Shown piece by piece: positions 35,558 through 44,408 of a stretch of 64,000 nucleotides of DNA; the stretch's first letter is position 1; each line of letters opens with the position of its first letter. The notes under the pieces are model-generated. The model worked only from the letters and a program-made list of their open reading frames with translations. It did not search any database and had not been told where the DNA came from. The stretch spans positions 1 through 64,000 of the forward strand of contig CAKZOO010000065.1 of NCBI GenBank assembly GCA_937136455.1. Direction: 5' to 3'. Source of the DNA: an uncultured Flavobacteriaceae bacterium. GTDB taxonomy: Bacteria; Bacteroidota; Bacteroidia; Flavobacteriales; Flavobacteriaceae. The position numbers were made by a program, and so were the translations under genes.

Positions 35558-36772
35558 TTATTCGACCTTTTTTAGAAGTGCCATATAGAAACCATCAAAG
35601 CCACTCTTAGAAGCAAAAACGTGATTCTCTTTTTCTAATTGAAAAGATTTTCCAGCTTCTGAATTTAAAAAGGCCTCTACTTGCATTTGGTTTTCTTGGG
35701 GTAAAATCGAACAGGTAGCATATACCATTTTCCCTCCACTTTTAACCATTTTGCTGTAAGATTCCAGAATCTCAGCCTGGGTTTTTAGAACGCGATCCAA
35801 AAATGACTGATCGAGTTTCCACTTCGCATCTGGATTTCTTTTTAGAACACCAAGACCTGTACAAGGAGCATCGATGAGTAGTCGATCCGCTTGTCCTTTT
35901 AACTTTTTAATCACCTTAGTAGAATCGATGACTCTAGTTTCAATATTGTGGGCTCCGTTACGCTTCGCTCTTCGTTTTAGCTCTTTTAATTTATTTTCAT
36001 AAATATCGAGTGCAATCAATTGACCTTTGTTCTCCATTTGTGCAGCGATGTGAAGAGATTTTCCTCCAGCCCCAGCACAGGCATCAATCACTCTCATGCC
36101 TGGTTCAACTTCTAAAAATGGTGCCACTAATTGTGAAGAAGCGTCTTGAACTTCGAACCATCCATTTTGAAATAATTCAGTCTTAAAGACATTGGCTCTT
36201 CTTTTTAGGATTAAAGCATTTGGATAATCTTCAGATTTATCGGTCACGATATCCAGCTTCAGGAGTTCTTTGTAGAGTTGTTCTCTAGTGCATTTTAGAG
36301 AGTTTGCTCTAAGGACTACTTGAGCTTCTTGATTCAGTGCGTGTAATTCTTTAGCCCAAAACGCTTCTCCTAAAGCTTTAACTCCTAATTCATCCATCCA
36401 ATCAGGAATGGATTCTGCAATTTTTCGAGTAGCTGATAATTCGTCAAATTTTCCTTTGATTCTTCGCTCAGGAGTTCCCTCTATTTGCTTCCAATCTGGT
36501 AATTGATGACCCTTGAGTACAGCCCAAACAGCCCATATTCTGTATAAGTTTTCTCTGCTATAAGGAGCCTTTACTTCTGCAATAGTTTCATACAAGCGTT
36601 TATAGCGAACAATTTCATAGGTGGTTTCAGCAATGAATCCACGATCTCTAGCACCCCAACGCTTATCAAACTTCAAAACTTTTTCAACGACCTTATCTGC
36701 GTATTGACCTTCGTTAAAAATCATATTACAGGCGTCGACTACTGCAAAAACGAGATTTCTGTGTAATTTCAT
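35558..36772 (-). CDS. RsmB/NOP-family RNA cytosine-C5 methyltransferase
   Basis: A 404-aa SAM-dependent enzyme of the RsmB/NOP2/Sun family. An N-terminal NusB-like helical region (residues ~1-140) and a linker precede the catalytic domain. VIDACAGAGGKSLHIA is motif I. DAPCTGLG holds one catalytic cysteine, and YATCSILPQENQ the second, the diagnostic pair of m5C RNA methyltransferases. The target (16S rRNA C967 as in RsmB, or another) cannot be told from sequence. An exact -7 element (TAGCTTTG, minus strand 36799-36792) lies just upstream. Confidence 0.9.
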   Translation of the reverse strand: MKLHRNLVFAVVDACNMIFNEGQYADKVVEKVLKFDKRWGARDRGFIAETTYEIVRYKRLYETIAEVKAPYSRENLYRIWAVWAVLKGHQLPDWKQIEGTPERRIKGKFDELSATRKIAESIPDWMDELGVKALGEAFWAKELHALNQEAQVVLRANSLKCTREQLYKELLKLDIVTDKSEDYPNALILKRRANVFKTELFQNGWFEVQDASSQLVAPFLEVEPGMRVIDACAGAGGKSLHIAAQMENKGQLIALDIYENKLKELKRRAKRNGAHNIETRVIDSTKVIKKLKGQADRLLIDAPCTGLGVLKRNPDAKWKLDQSFLDRVLKTQAEILESYSKMVKSGGKMVYATCSILPQENQMQVEAFLNSEAGKSFQLEKENHVFASKSGFDGFYMALLKKVE

Positions 36773-36791
36773 AGGAACTTTAATTCTGCTG

Positions 36792-36799
36792 CAAAGCTA
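36792..36799 (-). promoter_or_regulatory. -7 element of RNA methyltransferase gene
   Basis: Minus-strand TAGCTTTG matches TAnnTTTG exactly and lies 20 bases upstream of the ATG at 36772. No matching TTG is visible at 19-21 bases. Confidence 0.4.
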
Positions 36800-36824
36800 A
36801 GCTTAATTTTTGTACTTTTTACTC

Positions 36825-37838
36825 ATGAAACCAAGCTATCTTATATTGTTGTCATTTCTGTTGCTGGGTTGTAACACAAAAGAAATAAATCCCATTACAA
36901 CAGTTCGTGTGAGTGAACTCTTTAGGGATTCTGTATCGATACGTGCAATTTCAATTAAGGATCAACAGTTGTTTTTTGGAACCTCAAAGGCCTATATTGG
37001 AATCTTAGATCTAAAAACGCATCAACTCGATACGCTAGTGTTTCCTGGGCAAGCATTTAGAGCTACTGCACTAAATTCTAAAAATTATTATACCTTATCG
37101 TTGAATAATCCAGCACAATTACTAAAGATTGATTCACAGATGAATTCTGAATTGGTTTACACTGAGACTGGTGAAGCTGTCTTTTACGATGCCTTACATT
37201 TTGTAAATGATCAAGTTGGTTTTGGACTCGGTGACAATTACGACGGATGTATGTCTATTGTGAAAACTACTGATGGTGGTAAACAATGGATCAAACTAAA
37301 CTGTGAAGATCTTCCTGAATCAACAATAGGAGAGGGTGCCTTTGCTGCGAGTAATACCAATATTGAATCCTATGGATCAACTATCTGGATGGCAACTACC
37401 ATGGGAAAAGTTTACAGATCAGATGATTTAGGGGTACATTGGACAGCTGTTCAGAGTCCCCTAGTTGATGAATCTGCAACTCATGGAATTTACTCTATGG
37501 ATTTTTATGACATTCAGAGAGGCATCATCTATGGGGGAGATTATACCAATCCTACTTATAATAAAAATAATATCGCAGAGACCTTAGATGGAGGTCAGAC
37601 TTGGAAGCTGATAGCAGATGGGACCAATCAAGGATATAAGAGTTGTGTTCAATATGTTCCAAATTCCAATGCACAGCAAATCATTGCTGTAGGGTTCACT
37701 GGAATCACTGTATCAAATGACAGTGGAAACACCTGGATTCCACTATCAGATGAGGGATTTTATACAATTCGATTTGTAAACGAATCAACTGCATATGCAG
37801 CAGGTAATGGTAGAATTGCTAAATTAGAATTTAACTAA
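36825..37838 (+). CDS. BNR/YCF48-like beta-propeller lipoprotein
   Basis: A 337-aa exported lipoprotein (lipobox LLLGC). Repeats with Asp-box-like turns are visible: KTTDGGKQWIK, RSDDLGVHWTA, ETLDGGQTWKL and VSNDSGNTWIP. These resemble BNR or YCF48-type propellers annotated as oxidoreductase-like in Bacteroidota. No active site can be assigned. The ATG at 36825 is preferred over a TTG at 36810 because it begins the lipoprotein signal directly. Its 3' end overlaps the convergent DUF302 gene by 8 bases. Confidence 0.8.
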   Translation: MKPSYLILLSFLLLGCNTKEINPITTVRVSELFRDSVSIRAISIKDQQLFFGTSKAYIGILDLKTHQLDTLVFPGQAFRATALNSKNYYTLSLNNPAQLLKIDSQMNSELVYTETGEAVFYDALHFVNDQVGFGLGDNYDGCMSIVKTTDGGKQWIKLNCEDLPESTIGEGAFAASNTNIESYGSTIWMATTMGKVYRSDDLGVHWTAVQSPLVDESATHGIYSMDFYDIQRGIIYGGDYTNPTYNKNNIAETLDGGQTWKLIADGTNQGYKSCVQYVPNSNAQQIIAVGFTGITVSNDSGNTWIPLSDEGFYTIRFVNESTAYAAGNGRIAKLEFN

Positions 37839-38223
37839 GTTGAGCAATTACTTTATCGAGTTTTGCATTGACTTCACTCGCTAAAGCTCCTAATTCTTCA
37901 TTCTCGACAGACATCATGGAAGCCATGGGGTCCACTGCGGACACTTCGATGGTTCCATTATCGTGTTGTTGAACCACAACATTACAAGGTAAGAATACTC
38001 CAATTTTGTTTTCTGAGCTGATTGCTTTATGTGCAAAGTGAGGGTTACAAGCACCTAAGATGCGGTATTTTTGAAAGTCTAGATCTAATTTTTTCTTGAA
38101 AGTGGCAGATACATCTATGTCAGTTAAGACACCAAAACCTTCCGTTTTTAATGCTTCGGTAACAGCTTCGATGACCTCTTCAAATGATTTCCCTTCAAGG
38201 GTGACGCTTTTATGATAGTTCAT
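37831..38223 (-). CDS. DUF302 domain protein
   Basis: A 130-aa DUF302 protein, a small alpha-beta fold with a pattern of SFEEVIEAVTEALKTEGFGVLTDID, then a central CNPHFAHKAISS and a conserved LPCNVVV segment (two cysteines). There is no signal peptide, so it is cytosolic. Function is unknown; DUF302 genes often sit near sulfur or redox genes. The upstream region carries the same dyad-plus-promoter arrangement as SQR and the DUF2892 gene 36 kb away, linking it to sulfide metabolism by inference. Confidence 0.88.
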   Translation of the reverse strand: MNYHKSVTLEGKSFEEVIEAVTEALKTEGFGVLTDIDVSATFKKKLDLDFQKYRILGACNPHFAHKAISSENKIGVFLPCNVVVQQHDNGTIEVSAVDPMASMMSVENEELGALASEVNAKLDKVIAQLS

Positions 38224-38246
38224 GATTTAGAATTTTAATTAAGTAA

Positions 38247-38292
38247 CAAAACTAATCAATCAAACCCTGAACCTTTGTAAACGATGTTACGC
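38247..38292 (-). promoter_or_regulatory. CRP-like site and promoter upstream of DUF302 gene
   Basis: On the minus strand CGTAA-N6-TTACA (38291-38276) matches the SQR and DUF2892 sites at nine of ten dyad positions relative to the perfect SQR copy. TAGTTTTG at 38254-38247 is an exact TAnnTTTG element, 29.5 bases from the dyad centre, the same distance as at the other two genes. Confidence 0.6.
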
Positions 38293-38294
38293 AA

Positions 38295-38792
38295 TTAAAG
38301 CAATGGAATTGCTATTTCTTTAGGCTTGTCGTTAGATTGATTGTCTTGACCTCTTCGTTCTCGGTGCATTCTCATTAGTTTTCTTCGAAAGTTATCTTCA
38401 GCTCTTGGCAGTAAGAGTACTTTACTGGCAGGTAAAACGTCTTGTAAATCCTTGTAGAGTTTCATGGTTCTCTTGTGTTCTGCAGTTCGCTCTGAGATGT
38501 ATTCTTCAAGCAGTTTTTTAGCTTCAGATTCACTAAGTGAGCTAGGATCCAAATTGGATGCTTCAGCCCTTTTTCTCATAGATTGCCACATTTCAATTTG
38601 AGCTTTTTCAAATTGGTTATAAACAGGCCAAAAGTTAGAAGCTTCTTCGGCAGTCAACGAGAGTTGTTCTGTAAAATAAGCAACCTTAAAACTCTTGATT
38701 TTTTCGAATTGATTTTTCTCACTATCTGTTTGAGCGTATGAAAAAAGTACACTAAAGATTAAGAGTAGTGAAAGGTATATTTTAGTAGTCAT
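38295..38792 (-). CDS. Exported Spy/CpxP-like helical protein
   Basis: A 165-aa exported protein (signal ending near residue 20, FSYAQ). It is helical and highly charged, with FFTEQLSLTAEEASNFWPVYNQF-like content and a basic C-terminus. It resembles the periplasmic helical sensors found in Bacteroidota ECF sigma operons (LTxxQ/Spy-like). It is the third gene of the sigma operon and overlaps the second by 11 bases. A role in sensing envelope stress is inferred from context only. Confidence 0.6.
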   Translation of the reverse strand: MTTKIYLSLLLIFSVLFSYAQTDSEKNQFEKIKSFKVAYFTEQLSLTAEEASNFWPVYNQFEKAQIEMWQSMRKRAEASNLDPSSLSESEAKKLLEEYISERTAEHKRTMKLYKDLQDVLPASKVLLLPRAEDNFRRKLMRMHRERRGQDNQSNDKPKEIAIPLL

Positions 38793-39258
38793 TTCCGTAG
38801 AGATTTAATTCTGAATATTCTTCTATTTGCAAATCGATATAGTCCTCAATAGTAGACTGATTGGAAGCTAAGAAGTCCAATTCTGTAGTTCCTTGAGGTA
38901 ATTCGCTTGCTAATTCATAATTGTCAAAGGGGGTTTGTGTAGATCTGAGATAAGAATCGACCTCATTAAAACTCAACTGCTCGAAGTCTAAAAGAGTCGA
39001 TTGATTAGAATTGATCAGGATTGGAACAGTGATTAAGATAGTGATCGCTGCAGCGATTGCAGTGATCTTATAACTGTTGAACAATCGAATTACTTTTGGT
39101 TTCGACTCTTTCTCTGGTAACTTCACCTTAAATGAATCAAAGTAGTTGTCAGGAGCGGTAAAGCCAGAACGAGCCTTTTCTTCTCCAAGGGAAACCTTGA
39201 AGTTTTCCAGATAATTTTCTGGAATTTTAAAGGGGTTGTATTTTGGTATCTCGTTCAT
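38782..39258 (-). CDS. Putative single-pass membrane anti-sigma-like protein
   Basis: A 158-aa protein with a cytoplasmic N-terminus containing two FKIPENYLENFKVSL / FTAPDNYFDSFKVKL repeats. One membrane helix lies at about residues 70-87, and an acidic periplasmic tail follows. The order (cytoplasmic part, one helix, periplasmic part) and the position between an ECF sigma gene and an exported helical protein suggest an anti-sigma factor, although no zinc (ZAS) motif is present. The gap to the sigma gene is 31 bases. Confidence 0.55.
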   Translation of the reverse strand: MNEIPKYNPFKIPENYLENFKVSLGEEKARSGFTAPDNYFDSFKVKLPEKESKPKVIRLFNSYKITAIAAAITILITVPILINSNQSTLLDFEQLSFNEVDSYLRSTQTPFDNYELASELPQGTTELDFLASNQSTIEDYIDLQIEEYSELNLYGNDY

Positions 39259-39289
39259 ATTAAATATGATGTATTTTTTTACAAAAGGT

Positions 39290-39832
39290 TTAATGCTCGG
39301 TTAAAAATTCTTTAATTTTTGTAGTAGCATGATGGTAGGAAGCTTTTAATGCACCTACGGAGGTCTCAAGTATTTCTGATATTTCTTCGTACTTCATTTC
39401 TTCAAAATACTTCATATTAAACACCAATCGTTGCTTTTCAGGGAGGCTTGCTAAAGCTTTTTGAAGGGTTGTTTCGATGGCATCTCCCTCAAAATACACA
39501 TCAGATTCTAGTTGAGATGCTTTTTGATCTACATAATCACTCGATTCGATTCCTAGTTTTCTGGATTTTTGTCTGATAAAACTCAAGGCTTCATTAGTTG
39601 CAATTCGATACAACCAGGAATAGAGTTTGGAATTACCTTTAAATGAATTGATGTTTTCATAACACTTGATGAAGGTGTTTTGAAGGACATCATCGGTGTC
39701 GTCATGATCGAGTAATATTCTACGAATATGCCAATACAAACGCTCCTTATAAGCATCGACTAACATTTCAAATGCTGAGTGCTTTAAGCTTTCGTTTTGT
39801 AAATTTTCAACAAGTAGACGTTCTTCGATCAA
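39290..39832 (-). CDS. ECF-type RNA polymerase sigma factor, TTG start
   Basis: A 180-aa ECF sigma factor. Region 2 is visible in ERLYWHIRRILLDHDDTDDVLQNTFIKCYENINSF with the WLYRIATNEAL end. Region 4 has LPEKQRLVFNMKYFEEMKYEEISEILETSVGALKASYHHA. No in-frame ATG occurs before residue ~24. The frame is closed four codons above, so the start is probably the TTG at 39832 (sequence L/M-IEERLLVENL). It heads the three-gene operon and has an ECF-like promoter overlapping the previous gene's stop. Confidence 0.88.
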   Translation of the reverse strand: MIEERLLVENLQNESLKHSAFEMLVDAYKERLYWHIRRILLDHDDTDDVLQNTFIKCYENINSFKGNSKLYSWLYRIATNEALSFIRQKSRKLGIESSDYVDQKASQLESDVYFEGDAIETTLQKALASLPEKQRLVFNMKYFEEMKYEEISEILETSVGALKASYHHATTKIKEFLTEH

Positions 39833-39851
39833 AAGAAATATTTAGGTGTAA

Positions 39852-39875
39852 GACGCCTAAAGATACAAAAGGTTT
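39852..39875 (-). promoter_or_regulatory. ECF-type promoter of sigma operon
   Basis: Minus strand AAAC (39875-39872), 16 bases, then CGTC (39855-39852). The same AAC-N16-CGTC pattern precedes the other ECF gene at 61475. The start codon follows 19 bases after CGTC. Autoregulation is inferred. Confidence 0.5.
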
Positions 39876-41697
39876 AAGAAAGGGATTGAAGATTCACCAA
39901 TTTATAATAGTGATTTTCATCGGCAATTAACTCTTCATGTGTTCCTAGTTCTAAAACCTTACCATTTTGCATCACAGCAATTTTATCAGCATTTTTAATG
40001 GTGGATAGCCTGTGAGCAATTACAAGTGTAGTTCTATTTTGCATCAGTTTTTCCAAAGCGTCTTGAACGAGTTGCTCACTCTGTGTGTCTAGGGCAGAGG
40101 TAGCCTCATCGAGAATCATGATGGGTGGATTCTTTAATATGGCTCTTGCAATGGCTAAACGTTGTTTTTGACCTCCACTGAGTTTGTTTCCACCATCACC
40201 TATATTGGTTTGATATCCTTCTTCTAACTGCATAATGAATTCATGAGCATTGGCCGCTTTAGCAGCTTCAATTACTTGTTCTTCACTACAGTTTTCAACT
40301 CCCAGGCAGATATTATTGATTACTGAATCGTTGAAAAGTATGGATTCTTGAGATACAAAGGCCATTTGAGATCTCAGCGACTTAAGGCTATAGTCTTTGA
40401 TGTTTTGCCCGTCGATTTCAATGACACCTTTTTCAATAGGATAAAAGCGCATTAGAAGATTTGCTAGGGTGGTTTTTCCAGAACCTGATTGCCCGACCAA
40501 GGCTAGCGTTTCCCCTTTGTTTAAACTCAGATTGACAGCATGGAGAACCTGTTTGTCTTCATAGGAAAAACACAGCTCTTTAAATTCAATAGAACTCTTA
40601 AATAAACTAAATTCTTGAGCTTCTTTGATTTCGTCTAATCCACTCCTGTCGTCGAGGACTTCTAGTATACGAGCAGCAGCGGCGTTTCCTTTTTTAAGAC
40701 CGTAGGAAGCCTTGCTGATCGCCTTGGCAGGAGTAAGAATATTATATGCTAATCCCATATAGGCAATAAATGAGGAGGCTTCTAGACTTCCTTCGATTAA
40801 TACCATTGTGCCACCGTACCACAGCAATACGCCTATCACAGCAATTCCTAAGAATTCAGAAGTTGGAGAAGCTAAATTTTGTCGGTTGAGCAAACTGTTT
40901 GAAAAGTGAAAAAAGCGTTCGGTTGTCTTGTGAAATAAGATTTTAAATTTCTTTTCAGCTACAAAAGCCTGAATGATTTTAAGCCCTCCGAGGGTTTCTT
41001 CGACAACAGATAGAATTTTACCCTGTTCTTGTTGAACCCGATCAGATTTCTTTTTGAGTGATTTTCCAATTCTAGAGATAATCGCTCCTGATACGGGAAT
41101 CACCACAAATACAAATAAGGTCAACTTAACAGAGATAAATAGCATCACAAGTAAGGTAAAGATAATTGTAAGAGGCTCTCGAACAATGAGTTCTAAGATT
41201 GATAAAAAGGATGTTTGAACTTCAAGGACATCGGTTGTGATCCTCGAGAGCATATCTCCCTTTCGCTTATTGCTAAAATAGAAGATAGGAAGGGATACAA
41301 TTTTATCGTACAGTGCATTGCGAATGTCTTTTAGTACTCCATTTCTGAGGAAAGTGATAAAATACATCGCTAAATAGTTGAACAAATTCTTGAGGAAAAA
41401 GAGCCCTAAAATAAGACCAATCACCATAAAGAGTCCACCGATTTCATCTTCTCCACTAATCTGAGATAAATGGTAATTGAGACTGTCTTGAACGTAGTTT
41501 TTTAAATGACCGATCCCTGTGTAAACAGGCTTTACTTCAACCTGTTTGGTCTTGTCAAAAAGAACATCCAACATAGGAATGAGCGCTGCAAATGAGAGTG
41601 CTGAGAACAAAGCGTAGAGAATATTAAAGAATATATTGAGAAAGGCGTATTTCTTATACGGCCTGGCAAAACTCAATATTCTCTTAAAGTAGTTCAT
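39874..41697 (-). CDS. MsbA-like ABC exporter (half transporter)
   Basis: A 607-aa inner-membrane half-transporter: six helices in residues ~15-330, then a nucleotide-binding domain. Walker A is GQSGSGKTT (402-410), the signature is LSGGQKQRLAIA, and Walker B is MILDEATSALD. The cassette fits lipid or drug exporters of the MsbA/LmrA group, with lipid-A or glycolipid export plausible because the next upstream genes are phosphohexomutase and a glycosyltransferase. Three bases separate it from the phosphohexomutase gene, so the two are co-transcribed. Confidence 0.92.
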   Translation of the reverse strand: MNYFKRILSFARPYKKYAFLNIFFNILYALFSALSFAALIPMLDVLFDKTKQVEVKPVYTGIGHLKNYVQDSLNYHLSQISGEDEIGGLFMVIGLILGLFFLKNLFNYLAMYFITFLRNGVLKDIRNALYDKIVSLPIFYFSNKRKGDMLSRITTDVLEVQTSFLSILELIVREPLTIIFTLLVMLFISVKLTLFVFVVIPVSGAIISRIGKSLKKKSDRVQQEQGKILSVVEETLGGLKIIQAFVAEKKFKILFHKTTERFFHFSNSLLNRQNLASPTSEFLGIAVIGVLLWYGGTMVLIEGSLEASSFIAYMGLAYNILTPAKAISKASYGLKKGNAAAARILEVLDDRSGLDEIKEAQEFSLFKSSIEFKELCFSYEDKQVLHAVNLSLNKGETLALVGQSGSGKTTLANLLMRFYPIEKGVIEIDGQNIKDYSLKSLRSQMAFVSQESILFNDSVINNICLGVENCSEEQVIEAAKAANAHEFIMQLEEGYQTNIGDGGNKLSGGQKQRLAIARAILKNPPIMILDEATSALDTQSEQLVQDALEKLMQNRTTLVIAHRLSTIKNADKIAVMQNGKVLELGTHEELIADENHYYKLVNLQSLS

Positions 41698-41700
41698 CGT

Positions 41701-43401
41701 TTAATTGTTAAAGTCTTTTGCTATCGCATCGATTCGTTCTTGTAATTTTTGAGATGTACTGAGGTAATCATCTGTAGTTGCTAATGAAGCATTGACGCTG
41801 ATGTAAAATTTGATTTTAGGCTCGGTACCACTTGGTCTGGCTGCAATCATTGAACCTTTCTCGGTGTGAAAAATCAACACATTTGATTTAGGTAAATCAA
41901 TGGTTGTTTCAGAGTTGTCTCTCAAGTCTTTAAGAATAGACTCTTGATAATCCGCAACCTTGATTACTTTTTCACCTCCAATATTCTGTGGTGGTTGTTG
42001 TCTTAGATTCACCATCATTTGAGCGATTTCTTCAGCTCCTTTCTTTCCTTTTTTAACCAGAGAAATCAAGTGTTCTTTATAACATCCGTGCTCCTTGTAA
42101 AGCTCTAATAGTCTTTGATACATGCTGATTCCTTCAGATTTTGCATATGTAGCAATTTCACAAGCTAACAGGGTAGAGGTTACCGCATCTTTATCTCTTA
42201 CAAAGTCACCTACCATAAATCCATAGCTTTCTTCACCACCTCCAATAAAGTACTGTTGTTCTCTATTTTTAATGGCATCAGCAATCCATTTAAAACCGGT
42301 AAGTGTTTCGATATATCCTACCCCATAAGCATCAGCAATGACTTTCATCATTGGTGTTGACACGATGGTTGAGGCGATATAATCTCCTTTTTTAAAGCCT
42401 TTCTTTTGACGCTCTTGCAATAAGAAGTCAATCATGAGCACCATAGTTTGATTTCCATTGAGTAGGATTAGTTTTCCACTCTGGTCTCTGACAGCAATAC
42501 CCAATCGATCAGAATCGGGATCGGTTCCAATGACAATATCAGCATGCACCTCATCTGCCAATTCTAGTGCCAATTTTAAAGCTTCTGGTTCTTCTGGATT
42601 CGGGGATTTAACCGTTGGAAAATTCCCATCGGGAACTCTTTGAGATTCTACTATGTGTACATTTTCGTAACCCGCTCTTTTAAGTACTTCTGGAATTGCT
42701 GTAATTGAAGTTCCGTGGAGCGGAGTAAAAACAATATTTAAATTCTCTTTATTTGGAGCTTTAAAATCTCCATTGGCAACAGAAGCGTTAAAAAAGGCTT
42801 CATCAGTATCCTTTCCTAATAATTTAATTAGGGATGCATTGGCGTTGAAATTGATGTCTTTAAAGTCAATCGCATTGATATGATTGACGATTTCTTGATC
42901 CTGAGGAGGAACAATTTGTCCGCCGTCAGCCCAATAGACCTTATAGCCGTTGTATTCTGGTGGATTGTGAGATGCAGTGAGCACAATACCCGCTTGACAA
43001 TTGAGTTCTTTAACAGAAAAAGATAGGGCAGGAGTCGTTCGAAGCTCTGGGAATAAATAGGCGGTAATACCATTTGCAGAAAGAACATTCGCTACCGTTT
43101 GAGCCAAAGTATTGGAGTTATTTCTACAATCGTAAGCAATAGCCACCTTTAATTCTTTTGCAGGATAGAGCTCTTTTAAATAATTTGCTAATCCTTGAGT
43201 GTTTTTTCCAAGGGTGTATTCGTTGATTCTATTGGTTCCAACTCCCATAACACCTCTCATTCCGCCAGTGCCAAACTCTAAGTCTCTGTAAAAGCAATCT
43301 TCCAACAACTCTGGGTTTTGCTTCATTTTTAAAACCTCATTTACAGTGTCATTGTCAAAAAAGTCATCTGTCCATGCCTGGGCGCGCTCGATATAACTCA
43401 T
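41701..43401 (-). CDS. Phospho-sugar mutase (phosphoglucomutase/phosphomannomutase)
   Basis: A 566-aa alpha-D-phosphohexomutase. The phosphoserine S144 lies in GIVLTASHNPPEYNG. The metal loop reads IGTDPDSDRLGIA, the sugar-binding loop is GGEESYGFM, and the phosphate-binding loop near the C-terminus is RPSGTEPKIKFY. The length fits the long bacterial PGM/PMM form. The ATG at 43401 follows a TTG by one codon. Interconversion of glucose or mannose 1- and 6-phosphate is expected; substrate preference cannot be read. Confidence 0.95.
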   Translation of the reverse strand: MSYIERAQAWTDDFFDNDTVNEVLKMKQNPELLEDCFYRDLEFGTGGMRGVMGVGTNRINEYTLGKNTQGLANYLKELYPAKELKVAIAYDCRNNSNTLAQTVANVLSANGITAYLFPELRTTPALSFSVKELNCQAGIVLTASHNPPEYNGYKVYWADGGQIVPPQDQEIVNHINAIDFKDINFNANASLIKLLGKDTDEAFFNASVANGDFKAPNKENLNIVFTPLHGTSITAIPEVLKRAGYENVHIVESQRVPDGNFPTVKSPNPEEPEALKLALELADEVHADIVIGTDPDSDRLGIAVRDQSGKLILLNGNQTMVLMIDFLLQERQKKGFKKGDYIASTIVSTPMMKVIADAYGVGYIETLTGFKWIADAIKNREQQYFIGGGEESYGFMVGDFVRDKDAVTSTLLACEIATYAKSEGISMYQRLLELYKEHGCYKEHLISLVKKGKKGAEEIAQMMVNLRQQPPQNIGGEKVIKVADYQESILKDLRDNSETTIDLPKSNVLIFHTEKGSMIAARPSGTEPKIKFYISVNASLATTDDYLSTSQKLQERIDAIAKDFNN

Positions 43402-43406
43402 CAATA

Positions 43407-44372
43407 TTATTCTTTCTTATCTGTTTTAATACCTATTTTCTTTGAAATGTTGTAGTGGTTTGTTTGTTTTTGTTGACGGATCAGTAGTTCTCCTACAAAA
43501 CCAGCCAAAAAGAGTTGTGATCCTAAAAGGATACAAATCAATGCTATGTAAAATTCAGGACGCTCTGTGATGAGCCTTCCTGTAGTATTTATAAAAAGTT
43601 TGTCAATTCCTAAATAGAGGGTAAATAAAAAACCTACAATAAAGACGATGACTCCCCAAGCTCCAAAAAAGTGCATGGGTCTTTTGCCGAATTTACCGAC
43701 GAACCAAATGGTTATTAAATCTAAAAATCCATTGATAAATCTATTCATACCAAATTTTGTCTTTCCGTATTTTCTGGCTTGATGTTTTACAATATGCTCC
43801 CCTATATTTGAATAGCCTGCATTTTTAGCAAGAACTGGAATGTAACGGTGCATTTCACCGGTTACCTTGATGTTTTTTACAACTTCATTTTTGTAGGCCT
43901 TAATCCCACAGTTAAAATCGTGAAGTTTGATTCCTGAGGTTTTACGAGCAGCCCAATTGAAGAGTTTAGAAGGAATGTTCTTCAATAATACAGAATCAAA
44001 TCGCTTCTTTTTCCATCCAGATACCAACTGATAACCTTGATGCTTAATCATCTGGTAGAGCATTGGAATCTCTTCTGGATTATCTTGAAGATCAGCATCC
44101 ATTGTGATGATGACTTCACCCTCAGCTATTTCAAAACCTGCGTCTAAAGCTTGAGATTTTCCAAAGTTTTTAGAGAATTTGATTCCTTTTATTTCAGAAT
44201 GTTTTTTTGAGAGTTCTTCTATTAGATTCCAAGAACCATCGTCACTCCCATCATCGATAAAGATGACCTCATAAGAAAAAGAATTGGACTGCATCACCGA
44301 TGCAATCCAATTGTATAATTCTTTTAAAGATTCCTCTTCGTTTAATAAAGGTATGACTACAGAAATCTGCAT
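43407..44372 (-). CDS. GT2 glycosyltransferase with two C-terminal membrane helices
   Basis: A 321-aa family 2 glycosyltransferase of the DPM1/GtrB-like group. N-terminal MQISVVIPLLNEEESL, IDDGSDDGSW and DADLQDNPEEI are nucleotide-sugar and metal sites. Two C-terminal helices (about residues 225-255 and 268-295) anchor it in the membrane. It likely transfers a sugar from a nucleotide donor onto polyprenyl phosphate. The ATG at 44372 is chosen over an upstream TTG. Five bases separate it from the phosphohexomutase gene. Confidence 0.9.
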   Translation of the reverse strand: MQISVVIPLLNEEESLKELYNWIASVMQSNSFSYEVIFIDDGSDDGSWNLIEELSKKHSEIKGIKFSKNFGKSQALDAGFEIAEGEVIITMDADLQDNPEEIPMLYQMIKHQGYQLVSGWKKKRFDSVLLKNIPSKLFNWAARKTSGIKLHDFNCGIKAYKNEVVKNIKVTGEMHRYIPVLAKNAGYSNIGEHIVKHQARKYGKTKFGMNRFINGFLDLITIWFVGKFGKRPMHFFGAWGVIVFIVGFLFTLYLGIDKLFINTTGRLITERPEFYIALICILLGSQLFLAGFVGELLIRQQKQTNHYNISKKIGIKTDKKE

Positions 44373-44408
44373 AGGTGTGATTTGAGTCAACAAAAATACG
44401 CTTTTTGT

